This document shows positions 16,115 to 23,865 of a DNA stretch of 64,000 nt, in pieces. A program made the position numbers and the translations under genes. Position 1 is the stretch's first letter. The number at the start of each line of letters is the position of its first letter. This DNA comes from Cellulophaga fucicola (GTDB taxonomy: Bacteria; Bacteroidota; Bacteroidia; Flavobacteriales; Flavobacteriaceae): contig NZ_FPIY01000005.1 of the NCBI RefSeq assembly GCF_900119145.1, forward strand, positions 1 through 64,000. The letters are read 5' to 3'. The notes beneath the pieces are model-generated. The model did no database searches and had not been told where the DNA came from. It worked only from the letters and a program-made list of their open reading frames with translations.

Positions 16115-17191
16115 TTAGTTGATTGCTTTTTGCAGAAACCCGTTTAATATTTTAATGTATAAATCTATACCTTCTTCAATCTCATTTACATAAATAAACT
16201 CGTCTGCAGAATGCGATCTAGTGCTGTCTCCTGGTCCTAATTTTAAAGATTGACAAGTTAATGCAGCTTGATCTGATAATGTAGGAGAGCCGTATGTTTG
16301 TCTTCCTAAAGCAATACCAGCTTGTACTAATGGGTGATTTTCGTTTATTGCTGAAGAATTTAACTTTAAACCACGAGGAGTAAGTTTACAAGGAGCTTCT
16401 TTTTGTAACATCTCTGCAACCTCTTTATTGGTGTATTTGTCATTTACCCTAACATCTATAACCAAGTCTACTTTTGCTGGTACAACGTTGTGTTGTTTAC
16501 CTGCATTAATTTGTGTTACTGTAAGTTTTACTTCGCCTAAAACATTAGAAACCTTAGAGAAAGAATAGTTTTTAAACCATTCTAAAACTTTTATAGTATT
16601 GTAAATTGAGTTGTCGTTGTTTGGGTGTGCTGCATGAGACGGAGTTCCTTTTACCTCGGCATCAAAAACAATAAGCCCTTTTTCTGCAATAGCCAATTGC
16701 ATTAAAGTAGGCTCGCCAACAATGGCAACATCTATTTTTGGCAACTTAGGTAATAAACCTCTTAAGCTATTTGGTCCGGCAGATTCTTCTTCCATAGAAG
16801 CAACCATAAGTATATTATGATTTAAGTTTTCTGCATTGTAAAAATGAGAAAATGTAGCCAATAAAGACACCAAACAACCACCAGCATCATTACTTCCAAG
16901 ACCATATAATTTACCATCTTCTATATGTGGATTAAAAGGGTCTTTAGTGTAAGCAGAGTTTGGTTTTACGGTGTCATGATGCGAGTTTAAAAGTAATGTT
17001 GGTTTGTTACTGTCCCAATGTTTGTTTTTTGCATAAACATTGTTATTGTCTCTAGTAAACGGAATGTTGAAACTTGTAAACCAGTTTTCTATTGCGTCTG
17101 CTGTTTTGTCTTCTTCAGAAGAGAACGATTGTATGGAGATTAGTTCTTTTAATAAGTCTAATGCCTTTTCTGTAAGTTGCTTTTGTTCCAT
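16115..17191 (-). CDS. argE: M20 deacetylase, acetylornithine/acetylcitrulline type
   Basis: 358 residues. Metal-site motifs of M20 peptidases are present: NSHHDT (about 68-73), GSNDAGG (about 97-103), MEEESAG with the catalytic Glu pair, and the dimerisation-domain AHPN. In this operon the carbamoyltransferase is of the acetylornithine type, so the substrate is likely N-acetylcitrulline (or acylcitrulline) rather than acetylornithine. It starts 1 bp after the argB stop. Confidence 0.9.
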   Translation of the reverse strand: MEQKQLTEKALDLLKELISIQSFSSEEDKTADAIENWFTSFNIPFTRDNNNVYAKNKHWDSNKPTLLLNSHHDTVKPNSAYTKDPFNPHIEDGKLYGLGSNDAGGCLVSLLATFSHFYNAENLNHNILMVASMEEESAGPNSLRGLLPKLPKIDVAIVGEPTLMQLAIAEKGLIVFDAEVKGTPSHAAHPNNDNSIYNTIKVLEWFKNYSFSKVSNVLGEVKLTVTQINAGKQHNVVPAKVDLVIDVRVNDKYTNKEVAEMLQKEAPCKLTPRGLKLNSSAINENHPLVQAGIALGRQTYGSPTLSDQAALTCQSLKLGPGDSTRSHSADEFIYVNEIEEGIDLYIKILNGFLQKAIN

Positions 17192-17192
17192 T

Positions 17193-17972
17193 TTATAATG
17201 TTATGCTAGTGTATAGTGTTTCGTTTTCTTGCAACATAGAAACATCTCCTATGCATACTGTTGTTACTTTTTTATGTAGCGCGTTAAAACAATTTTCAAG
17301 CTTTGGCAACATACCGTCAGCAATAATTTTACTGTCTAAAAGTTCTTTGTAGGTTTCTGTGTTTAATTTTTTAACTACAGATTTTTCATTTGTAATATCT
17401 AGTAAAACCCCTTTTTTCTCAAAACAATAATACAATGTAGTTTCATATAGGCTGCTCATTGCAATGGCAATTTCAGACGCTATAGTATCTGCGTTGGTAT
17501 TTAATAATTGTCCGGCTTTATTGTGTGTAAGTGCACAAAAAACAGGTGTCCAATTGTTTTTTAACATTGCATCTATAGCGTTGGCATTTACGGTAGTAAT
17601 ATCGCCAGCAAAACCATAATCTATATCTTTTACAGGGCGCTTTACAGCTTGTATAATATTAGCATCTGCACCGCTAAGACCAATTGCATTACAGTTTAGG
17701 GCTTGTAGTGCTGCAACAATTTGTTTGTTGACTAAACCTCCGTAAACCATTGTAATTAAATCTAAACTTTGATGATCTGTAATACGTCTTCCGTTTACAA
17801 GTTTTGAGGTTATGCCTATTTTTTCTCCTAATTCTGTAGCTAGTTTTCCGCCACCGTGTACTAGTATTTTTGGACCATTAATTTTAGAAAAAGCAATTAA
17901 GAATTTAGAGAGTTCTTCTTTGTTTTCTATTACGTTACCGCCAATTTTTACAATAGATACTTTTTGTGCCAT
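17193..17972 (-). CDS. argB: Acetylglutamate kinase
   Basis: 259 residues. It begins SIVKIGGNVIEN and contains KILVHGGGKLATELGEKIGI, both typical of amino-acid kinases of the ArgB type, and the sugar-free substrate loop GLSGADANII. It phosphorylates N-acetylglutamate. The short form without an N-terminal extension suggests the arginine-insensitive class, an inference from length only. It starts 2 bp after the carbamoyltransferase stop. Confidence 0.93.
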   Translation of the reverse strand: MAQKVSIVKIGGNVIENKEELSKFLIAFSKINGPKILVHGGGKLATELGEKIGITSKLVNGRRITDHQSLDLITMVYGGLVNKQIVAALQALNCNAIGLSGADANIIQAVKRPVKDIDYGFAGDITTVNANAIDAMLKNNWTPVFCALTHNKAGQLLNTNADTIASEIAIAMSSLYETTLYYCFEKKGVLLDITNEKSVVKKLNTETYKELLDSKIIADGMLPKLENCFNALHKKVTTVCIGDVSMLQENETLYTSITL

Positions 17973-17974
17973 AG

Positions 17975-18913
17975 TTAAAGGTTTTCTAGTATTTTTTTTA
18001 AAGCTATTTGTGCTGCAAAAGTTCTGTTGTTTGCTTGTTCTATAACCAGAGACTGGTTGCTATCTAAAACAGCATCTGCAACAATTACATTTCTACGTAC
18101 AGGCAAACAATGCATAAATTTAGCAGTGCCTAATTTGTCTAAAGTCATTGTCCAGTTTTTATCTTGATGCAAAATTTGTCCATAAATTTGATAGCTACTC
18201 CAGTTTTTAACATAAACAAAATCGGCATTTTCTAAGGCCTTATTTTGGTCATGTTCTATGGTTGCTCCTTTTGTAATTTTAGAATTTAACTCGTATCCTT
18301 TAGGGTGAGTAATTACAAAATCTACATCTTGTAAATGCATCATCTCTACAAAAGAATTGGCAACTGCGTGTGGTAAAGCTTTAGGATGTGGCGCCCAAGA
18401 AAGCACTACTTTTGGCTTAGATTTATTATTGTTTTCTGCTAAAGTGATAGCATCTGCTAAAGCCTGTAGCGGATGTCCAACAGAGCTTTCCATATTTAAA
18501 ATAGGAACAGTAGCGTGTTTTTTAAATCCGTTTATAACCAATTCTGCTTCATCTGCTTCCTTGTCTTGTAAATTAGCAAAAGCTCTAATACCAATAACAT
18601 CGCAGTACTGAGAAACCACTTGCGCAGCTTCTTTTACGTGTTCAGATTTTCCTTGGTCCATAACAGTACCATCTGTAAATTCTAGTGTCCATCCTTCAGA
18701 ACCAAAATTCATAACAATAACTTCCATACCTAAGTTTAGGGCAGCCTTTTGTGTGCTTAGTCGTGTTCTTAAGCTGTTATTAAAGAATAATAAAACAATA
18801 GTTTTGTTTTCTCCTAAACCTTTATGTGCTTTAGGGTGTTTCTTTAGTTCTATGGCCTCATCAACCCAAGATGGAAGTGAGTCTATGTCTGTTACAGATA
18901 GGTAGTTTTTCAT
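17975..18913 (-). CDS. argF': N-acetylornithine (or N-succinylornithine) carbamoyltransferase
   Basis: 312 residues. The carbamoyl-phosphate loop reads NNSLRTRLST instead of the STRT of ordinary ornithine transcarbamylases, and HPLQALADA replaces HPTQ. Both are hallmarks of the acylornithine carbamoyltransferases described from Xanthomonas and Bacteroides fragilis. HCLPVRRN is present near the C-terminus. It makes N-acylcitrulline, so acylation persists until ArgE. I cannot separate acetyl from succinyl specificity by eye. One base overlaps argD. Confidence 0.9.
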   Translation of the reverse strand: MKNYLSVTDIDSLPSWVDEAIELKKHPKAHKGLGENKTIVLLFFNNSLRTRLSTQKAALNLGMEVIVMNFGSEGWTLEFTDGTVMDQGKSEHVKEAAQVVSQYCDVIGIRAFANLQDKEADEAELVINGFKKHATVPILNMESSVGHPLQALADAITLAENNNKSKPKVVLSWAPHPKALPHAVANSFVEMMHLQDVDFVITHPKGYELNSKITKGATIEHDQNKALENADFVYVKNWSSYQIYGQILHQDKNWTMTLDKLGTAKFMHCLPVRRNVIVADAVLDSNQSLVIEQANNRTFAAQIALKKILENL

Positions 18914-20046
18914 TATAATTCTTTTAATTCGGCTTGTAAAGCGTCAAAAAATACATCTATTAAAGCTGTTGTTATGTTTAGTGCAGGCAGAATACGTAAT
19001 AAGGTTTTGTCTTTAGCTCCGCCAGTAAATACAAACTGATTGTATATTAGTTTTTTTCTAAGATCACCAACTTCAAAATCAAACTGAAGCCCTAGCATTA
19101 ATCCGCGACCTTTCACTTTTTTAATTTGTGGTATTGCAGCAGCTTTTTCTAAAAAGTACGCGTGCATTTTAGTAGCATTACGTATTAAATCTTCTTGCTC
19201 AATAACTTCTAATACAGCTAAAGAAGCGGCACACGCTAAATGGTTACCACCAAAAGTAGTTCCTAATAAACCGTGAGATGCTTTAATTTTTTCTTGAATT
19301 AGAACGCCACCAACAGGAAAACCATTACCCATACCTTTTGCTATTGTAATAATATCTGGTTGTATGTTGTGGTGCTGAAAAGCAAAGAATTTACCCGTTC
19401 TACCATAACCAGATTGTACCTCGTCTGCAATTAAAACAACATTATGCTTTTTGCATAAAGCTTCAATTTTTTGATAAAATTCTGTTGTAGGTTCGTCTAA
19501 ACCGCCAACACCTTGTACGGCCTCTAAAATAACAGCACAAACGTCATCTTTTTCAATTTCTGATGTAAATCCATTTATGTCATCAAACTCTAAAAAAGTA
19601 ACCTTTTGTTGTTTGTTAATAGGTGCATTTATAGCAGCGTTATCTGTAGCGGCTACAGCTGCAGAAGTTCTACCGTGAAATCCGTTTTTAAAAGCAATAA
19701 CTCTAGACTTGTTAGTGTAGAATGATGCTAGTTTTAATGCATTTTCATTTGCCTCTGCACCAGAATTACATAAAAATAAATTATAATCTGTACAGTTAGA
19801 TAATTGCACTAATTTCTCTGCTAATTCTCCCTGTAAAGGATTTTGAACAGCGTTGCTATAAAAGGCAATTTGGTCTAATTGTTCTTTTATTCTGCGTACA
19901 TAATGCGGATGAGAATGTCCTATAGAAATAACCGCATGGCCACCATAAAAATCTAAATATTCTTGACCTTTATCATCTACAACCTGGCTGCCTTTTGCAG
20001 AAACAGGAGTTACATTGTATAAAGGGTATACGTCAAATAAATTCAT
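18913..20046 (-). CDS. argD: Acetylornithine aminotransferase
   Basis: 377 residues of class-III aminotransferase fold. It has GAEANENALKLA, IADEVQSGYGRTG and the PLP-lysine region ITIAKGMGNGFPVGG, followed by TTFGGNHLACAA. It transaminates N-acetylglutamate semialdehyde to N-acetylornithine. It lies between proC and the carbamoyltransferase with a 2-bp gap and a 1-bp overlap. Confidence 0.93.
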   Translation of the reverse strand: MNLFDVYPLYNVTPVSAKGSQVVDDKGQEYLDFYGGHAVISIGHSHPHYVRRIKEQLDQIAFYSNAVQNPLQGELAEKLVQLSNCTDYNLFLCNSGAEANENALKLASFYTNKSRVIAFKNGFHGRTSAAVAATDNAAINAPINKQQKVTFLEFDDINGFTSEIEKDDVCAVILEAVQGVGGLDEPTTEFYQKIEALCKKHNVVLIADEVQSGYGRTGKFFAFQHHNIQPDIITIAKGMGNGFPVGGVLIQEKIKASHGLLGTTFGGNHLACAASLAVLEVIEQEDLIRNATKMHAYFLEKAAAIPQIKKVKGRGLMLGLQFDFEVGDLRKKLIYNQFVFTGGAKDKTLLRILPALNITTALIDVFFDALQAELKEL

Positions 20047-20048
20047 CC

Positions 20049-20846
20049 TTAATTTTTTACTTTAAACTCACTAATTTTATCAAAAGACGCTACAATTCCT
20101 CTAATTAAAGAAGAGCTAAGTCCTTGGTGTTCCATCTCATTTAAGCCTTTAATTGTACAGCCCATTGGTGTGGTAACACGATCTATTTCTTGTTCTGGAT
20201 GGTTGCCAGATTCTATTAGTAGACTAGCAGCACCATTACACGTATACATAGCTAATTCTTGTGCTTCTTTAGCATCAAAGCCCAGTTGTATTGCTCCTTG
20301 TGTGGTAGCGCGTATTAAACGCATCCAAAAGGCAATTCCGCTTGCGCAAATAACAGTTGCTGCTTGCATTTGACTCTCTGGAATTTCTAAAGAATGTCCC
20401 ATTCTATTAAAAATAGCTTTGGCTAAATCTATACGTTTTTTACCCATAGTATTACTGCAAATACAAGTCATAGATTGGCCAACAGAAATAGCCGTATTAG
20501 GCATACTCCTAATAATATAAGTTTCTTTGCCAACTACAGCTTCAATCTTTTTTATGCTAAAACCAGTTATGGTAGATATAACAATGTGCTTTTCTGTAAG
20601 CAAATCTTTTGCATCATTTAAAATACCTTCAAAATGATCTGGTTGTACAGCAAATATTAAAATATCAGAGTTTTGTACAGCTTCTCTGTTGTTAGCTGTA
20701 ACTGTAACATTTCCATAATTCTCAAACTCTTTAATACTATCTGTATTTCTTTTTGTTAAATACATAGTAGTAGCACCGTTAGAGTTTAAAATACCTTTGG
20801 CAATAGACAGTCCTAAGTTTCCTGCACCTATAATAGCTAGTTTCAT
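20049..20846 (-). CDS. proC: Pyrroline-5-carboxylate reductase
   Basis: 265 residues. An N-terminal Rossmann motif IGAGNLGLSIAKGIL is followed by IRSMPNTAISVGQSMT and the family's C-terminal signature VTTPMGCTIKGLNEME. It reduces pyrroline-5-carboxylate to proline. Its location inside the arginine operon links proline formation to arginine supply; an alternative role on an arginine intermediate is possible, since it lies between argC and argD. Confidence 0.9.
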   Translation of the reverse strand: MKLAIIGAGNLGLSIAKGILNSNGATTMYLTKRNTDSIKEFENYGNVTVTANNREAVQNSDILIFAVQPDHFEGILNDAKDLLTEKHIVISTITGFSIKKIEAVVGKETYIIRSMPNTAISVGQSMTCICSNTMGKKRIDLAKAIFNRMGHSLEIPESQMQAATVICASGIAFWMRLIRATTQGAIQLGFDAKEAQELAMYTCNGAASLLIESGNHPEQEIDRVTTPMGCTIKGLNEMEHQGLSSSLIRGIVASFDKISEFKVKN

Positions 20847-20873
20847 AATGGTTTTTTATTTTTTAGATTGATG

Positions 20874-21848
20874 TTAAAATGCAGAAGCTTTTAAGTTTAA
20901 CCCTTCAGTTTCTTTAAACCCAAACATTAAATTCATATTCTGTACCGCTTGTCCAGATGCACCTTTTAGTAAATTGTCTATAGCAGATGTAATTAATAAA
21001 TTGCCATTGTGTATATGTAAATGCAAGTGACATTGGTTGGTGTTTACAACTTGTTTTAAGTGTATTTCTGTGTCAGATACGTGTGTAAATTTTGCATTGG
21101 CATAAAAGTTATTGTATAATGCATAAGCATCTTCTAAGCTGCCTTTGTATTTTGTATATGCAGTAGCAAAAATACCCCTGGCAAAATTTCCTCTTTGCGG
21201 AAGAAACAATAATTCGCCAATTTCATTTTTATAAGAATGTAAACTTTCTCCTATTTCACCCAAATGCTGGTGTGTAAATGGTTTGTACCAAGACACATTA
21301 TTGTTACGCCAGCTAAAATGGGTAGAGTCAGATGGTTTTACACCTGCACCAGTACTACCTGTTACAGCATTTATATGTACATCATTATGCAAAATATTTG
21401 CTTTTGCTAAAGGCAATAATGCAAGCTGAATTGCTGTAGCGAAACATCCTGGGTTTGCAATAAAATTTGCAGATTTTATTTTTTCAATATTTGTTTCAGG
21501 TAAACCGTAGATAAATTCTTTTCCGCCTAGAATAGCATCAGTATGTAATCTAAAATCGTTACTTAAATCTATTATTTTAGTATTGTTAGAAAACAAATTT
21601 TCTTTTAAAAATGAAGTCGAGTTACCGTGCCCAAGACATAGAAAAACAAGATCTACGTTTAGATTTACATTTCCTGTAAACTCTAAATTTGTTTGTCCTA
21701 ATAAGTCTTGATGAGCCGATGCTATTTTTTTTCCAGCTCTTGTTGTGCTGTAAATAAAATCTATGTTAGCTTCTGGGTGATTTAAAAGTAACCTTATTAA
21801 CTCGCCTCCCGTATAACCAGAGCCACCTATAATACCAATATTAATCAT
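20874..21848 (-). CDS. argC: N-acetyl-gamma-glutamyl-phosphate reductase
   Basis: 324 residues. NAD(P)-binding GGSGYTGGELIRLL is at the N-terminus and the catalytic cysteine is in FIANPGCFATA. AVTGSTGAGVKPS and PFTHQHLGEI are also typical. It reduces acetylglutamyl phosphate to the semialdehyde. It overlaps argG by 8 bp, and 25 bp separate it from proC, the widest gap between argC and argE. Confidence 0.94.
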   Translation of the reverse strand: MINIGIIGGSGYTGGELIRLLLNHPEANIDFIYSTTRAGKKIASAHQDLLGQTNLEFTGNVNLNVDLVFLCLGHGNSTSFLKENLFSNNTKIIDLSNDFRLHTDAILGGKEFIYGLPETNIEKIKSANFIANPGCFATAIQLALLPLAKANILHNDVHINAVTGSTGAGVKPSDSTHFSWRNNNVSWYKPFTHQHLGEIGESLHSYKNEIGELLFLPQRGNFARGIFATAYTKYKGSLEDAYALYNNFYANAKFTHVSDTEIHLKQVVNTNQCHLHLHIHNGNLLITSAIDNLLKGASGQAVQNMNLMFGFKETEGLNLKASAF

Positions 21849-23037
21849 CTTTTAGATTTTTATTTACGTGATTATATATTTTACCAGCGTTAGCTAATAT
21901 TTTTATAAATCCTTTAGCGTCATCTGCTGTCCATCCTTTGTTCATTTCACCATAACTACCAAAAGAAGCATTCATAAGGTCGTGTTTAGATGCTATTCCG
22001 TTAAGCTCAAATCTGTATGGTTGTAGTGTAACAAAAACATCACCAGAAACATTTTTTTGCGTGTCTGCTAAAAATACTTCTATGTTACGCATAACTTCAT
22101 CTAGGTAATTACCTTCATGCAATAGCATGCCGTAAAAATTACCTTGTTGCTCTTTTTGGTATTGTTGCCACTTTGTTAGTGTGTGTTTTTCTAATAAATG
22201 GTGCGCTTTTATAATTATTAAAGATGCAGCAGCCTCAAAACCAACTCTACCTTTAATACCAATAATAGTATCGCCAACGTGTATGTCTCTACCAATAGCA
22301 AACAAAGAAGCAACTGTATTTAATTTTGTAATGTTGTTAATTGGTTTGTCTTCTTCACCATTAATAGCCGTTAACTCTCCTTTTGTAAAGGTTAATTTTA
22401 CATCTATAGGGTTTCTTTCTTCAAGCTGACTAGGATATGCTGTGTCTGGCAAAGGAGAGTGAGATGTGAGCGTTTCTTCGCCACCAACAGAAGTTCCCCA
22501 AAGCCCTTTGTTAATAGAGTATTTTGCTTTTTCCCATGGATAATCTACACCATTTTCTTTTAAGTATGCAATTTCTACCTCTCTAGACAACTGATTATCT
22601 CTAATAGGAGTAATAATTTCAATTTCTGGAGCAATGATTTGGAAGATCATATCAAACCTTACTTGATCGTTACCTGCACCAGTACTGCCGTGAGCAATAT
22701 ATTTTGCACCTACTTTTTTAGCGTAGTTTACAATTTCTATAGCTTGTACAATACGTTCTGCACTAACAGATAATGGGTAGGTGTTGTTTTTTAAAACATT
22801 CCCAAAAATTAGATATTTTACAACCTTTTTGTAAAATGTTTGTACAGCATCTATAGAAGTATAGCTTGTTGCACCTAATTCTATCGCTTTCTTTTTTATG
22901 TTGGCTATTTCTTCTTTAGAGAATCCGCCGGTGTTTACACTAACAGCGTGTACCTCAAAACCTTTGTCTTTTGATAAATATTTTGCGCAGTAAGACGTAT
23001 CTAAACCACCACTATATGCTAAAACTAATTTACTCAT
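21841..23037 (-). CDS. argG: Argininosuccinate synthase
   Basis: 398 residues, the normal length. The ATP-pyrophosphatase loop is LAYSGGLDTSYCAKYL (about 5-20), AHGSTGAGNDQVRF is the substrate site, and PLPDTAYPSQLEER is also present. It joins citrulline and aspartate. It overlaps both the acetyltransferase gene upstream (8 bp) and argC downstream (8 bp), so the first three genes are tightly coupled. Confidence 0.95.
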   Translation of the reverse strand: MSKLVLAYSGGLDTSYCAKYLSKDKGFEVHAVSVNTGGFSKEEIANIKKKAIELGATSYTSIDAVQTFYKKVVKYLIFGNVLKNNTYPLSVSAERIVQAIEIVNYAKKVGAKYIAHGSTGAGNDQVRFDMIFQIIAPEIEIITPIRDNQLSREVEIAYLKENGVDYPWEKAKYSINKGLWGTSVGGEETLTSHSPLPDTAYPSQLEERNPIDVKLTFTKGELTAINGEEDKPINNITKLNTVASLFAIGRDIHVGDTIIGIKGRVGFEAAASLIIIKAHHLLEKHTLTKWQQYQKEQQGNFYGMLLHEGNYLDEVMRNIEVFLADTQKNVSGDVFVTLQPYRFELNGIASKHDLMNASFGSYGEMNKGWTADDAKGFIKILANAGKIYNHVNKNLKDD

Positions 23038-23656
23038 CTTTATTTTTCTTTTTTAAGAACAAATGTTCTTTAATACTTTTTAATCTTTTAAATACTTTGC
23101 CGTCTACTTCTTTTTTATCGGTAGCTTTTGCCTTTGCAGCAGGATCATATAACATACCTGTACACAAACACATTTTTTGTTCTGTTCTGGTTAGAACGTC
23201 AAAATTTTTACAAGTTTGACATCCTTTCCAGAATTCAGGATCGTCTGTAAGTTCAGAAAATGTAACAGGTTTGTAACCAAGCTCGTAATTCATTTTCATA
23301 ACCGCTAAACCTGTAGTTATTCCGAATATTTTAGCTTCAGGAAATTTTTCTCTAGAGAGTTTAAAAATGTGTTCTTTAATTTGCTTGGCTAGCCCTAAAT
23401 TTCTGAAATCTGGGTGTACAATAAGACCAGAGTTGGCAACAAACTTATTGTGTCCCCAAACCTCTATGTAGCAGAAACCTGCAAATGTCTCTCCGTCTAA
23501 GGCAATAACGGCATTACCGTTTTGCAATCTTTTTTGGATATACTCTGGCGTACGCTTAGCAATACCTGTGCCGCGAACCTTAGCAGAATCTGTTATAGTA
23601 TCAGAAATTATCTGCGCATATTTAATATGCGATGCATTAGCAATTACAATTCTCAT
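23030..23656 (-). CDS. GNAT N-acetyltransferase, probable N-acetylglutamate synthase
   Basis: 208 residues. The GNAT acetyl-CoA loop is HPDFRNLGLAKQIKEHIF (about 88-105). The C-terminus carries a cysteine cluster (CQTCKNF, then KMCLCTG) not typical of ordinary GNAT enzymes, and a very basic tail. As first gene of an arg operon that otherwise lacks argA or argJ, it most likely supplies N-acetylglutamate. It is unlike E. coli ArgA because there is no kinase-like domain. Expression is probably governed by the leader at 23701-23830. Confidence 0.82.
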   Translation of the reverse strand: MRIVIANASHIKYAQIISDTITDSAKVRGTGIAKRTPEYIQKRLQNGNAVIALDGETFAGFCYIEVWGHNKFVANSGLIVHPDFRNLGLAKQIKEHIFKLSREKFPEAKIFGITTGLAVMKMNYELGYKPVTFSELTDDPEFWKGCQTCKNFDVLTRTEQKMCLCTGMLYDPAAKAKATDKKEVDGKVFKRLKSIKEHLFLKKKNKDE

Positions 23657-23700
23657 TGACTGTTGCTTTTTATGTTAATATTTTAAAATTTAATGTCTTG

Positions 23701-23729
23701 AAAAAACGGAACTGGACTCACCTAATTCC
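23701..23729 (-). terminator. Leader terminator of the arginine operon (attenuator)
   Basis: Read on the minus strand, GGAATT (23729-23724) pairs with AGTTCC (23713-23708). An inner GG/CC extends the stem past a bulged A, the loop is TGAGT, and G plus six T follow. It stands 44 bp before the first structural gene and 18 bp after the stop of the Arg-rich leader frame. TTGTTCC (23772-23766, inside the leader frame) can pair with the same GGAAT and so compete with the terminator. Confidence 0.75.
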
Positions 23730-23746
23730 AAAAGAAGTATATACCC

Positions 23747-23830
23747 TTACGGGCGGCGACGTGTAGGAACAAGCATAGCTAGGGGTGTAGAAACCCTGCT
23801 GGTAAATAATATGTTTGTGTTCTTGCTCAT
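23747..23830 (-). CDS. Candidate arginine leader peptide, 27 residues, with Arg-Arg-Arg near its end
   Basis: Minus-strand ATG at 23830, TAA at 23749-23747. The product starts MSKNTN, has a single Arg at 12, and ends VPTRRRP; residues 24-26 are encoded CGT CGC CGC. CGC is an uncommon Arg codon in this AT-rich sequence. The DNA is noticeably more GC-rich than its surroundings and folds locally: AGCAGGG pairs with CCCTAGCT inside the frame. A -7 box lies just upstream and an intrinsic terminator just downstream, followed by the complete arginine operon. Position, size, run of regulatory codons and terminator fit a ribosome-stalling attenuator peptide like those of trp, his or ilv operons. Confidence 0.72.
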   Translation of the reverse strand: MSKNTNILFTSRVSTPLAMLVPTRRRP

Positions 23831-23838
23831 TACAAGAT

Positions 23839-23846
23839 CAAATTTA
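23839..23846 (-). promoter_or_regulatory. -7 promoter element of the arginine operon leader
   Basis: TAAATTTG on the minus strand matches TAnnTTTG exactly. Transcription would start near 23832, leaving only a few bases before the leader ATG at 23830. A -33 TTTG is not clear (TTAG at about the right distance). Confidence 0.45.
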
Positions 23847-23865
23847 CAAATTATATTGAGCTGAC

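Noticed and set aside
23701-23830. Metabolite riboswitch or stand-alone small RNA in the arg leader
   Set aside because: The GC-rich structured region coincides with an uninterrupted short frame ending in three Arg codons, and I recognise no known riboswitch core. The attenuator reading explains more, although a riboswitch is not formally excluded.
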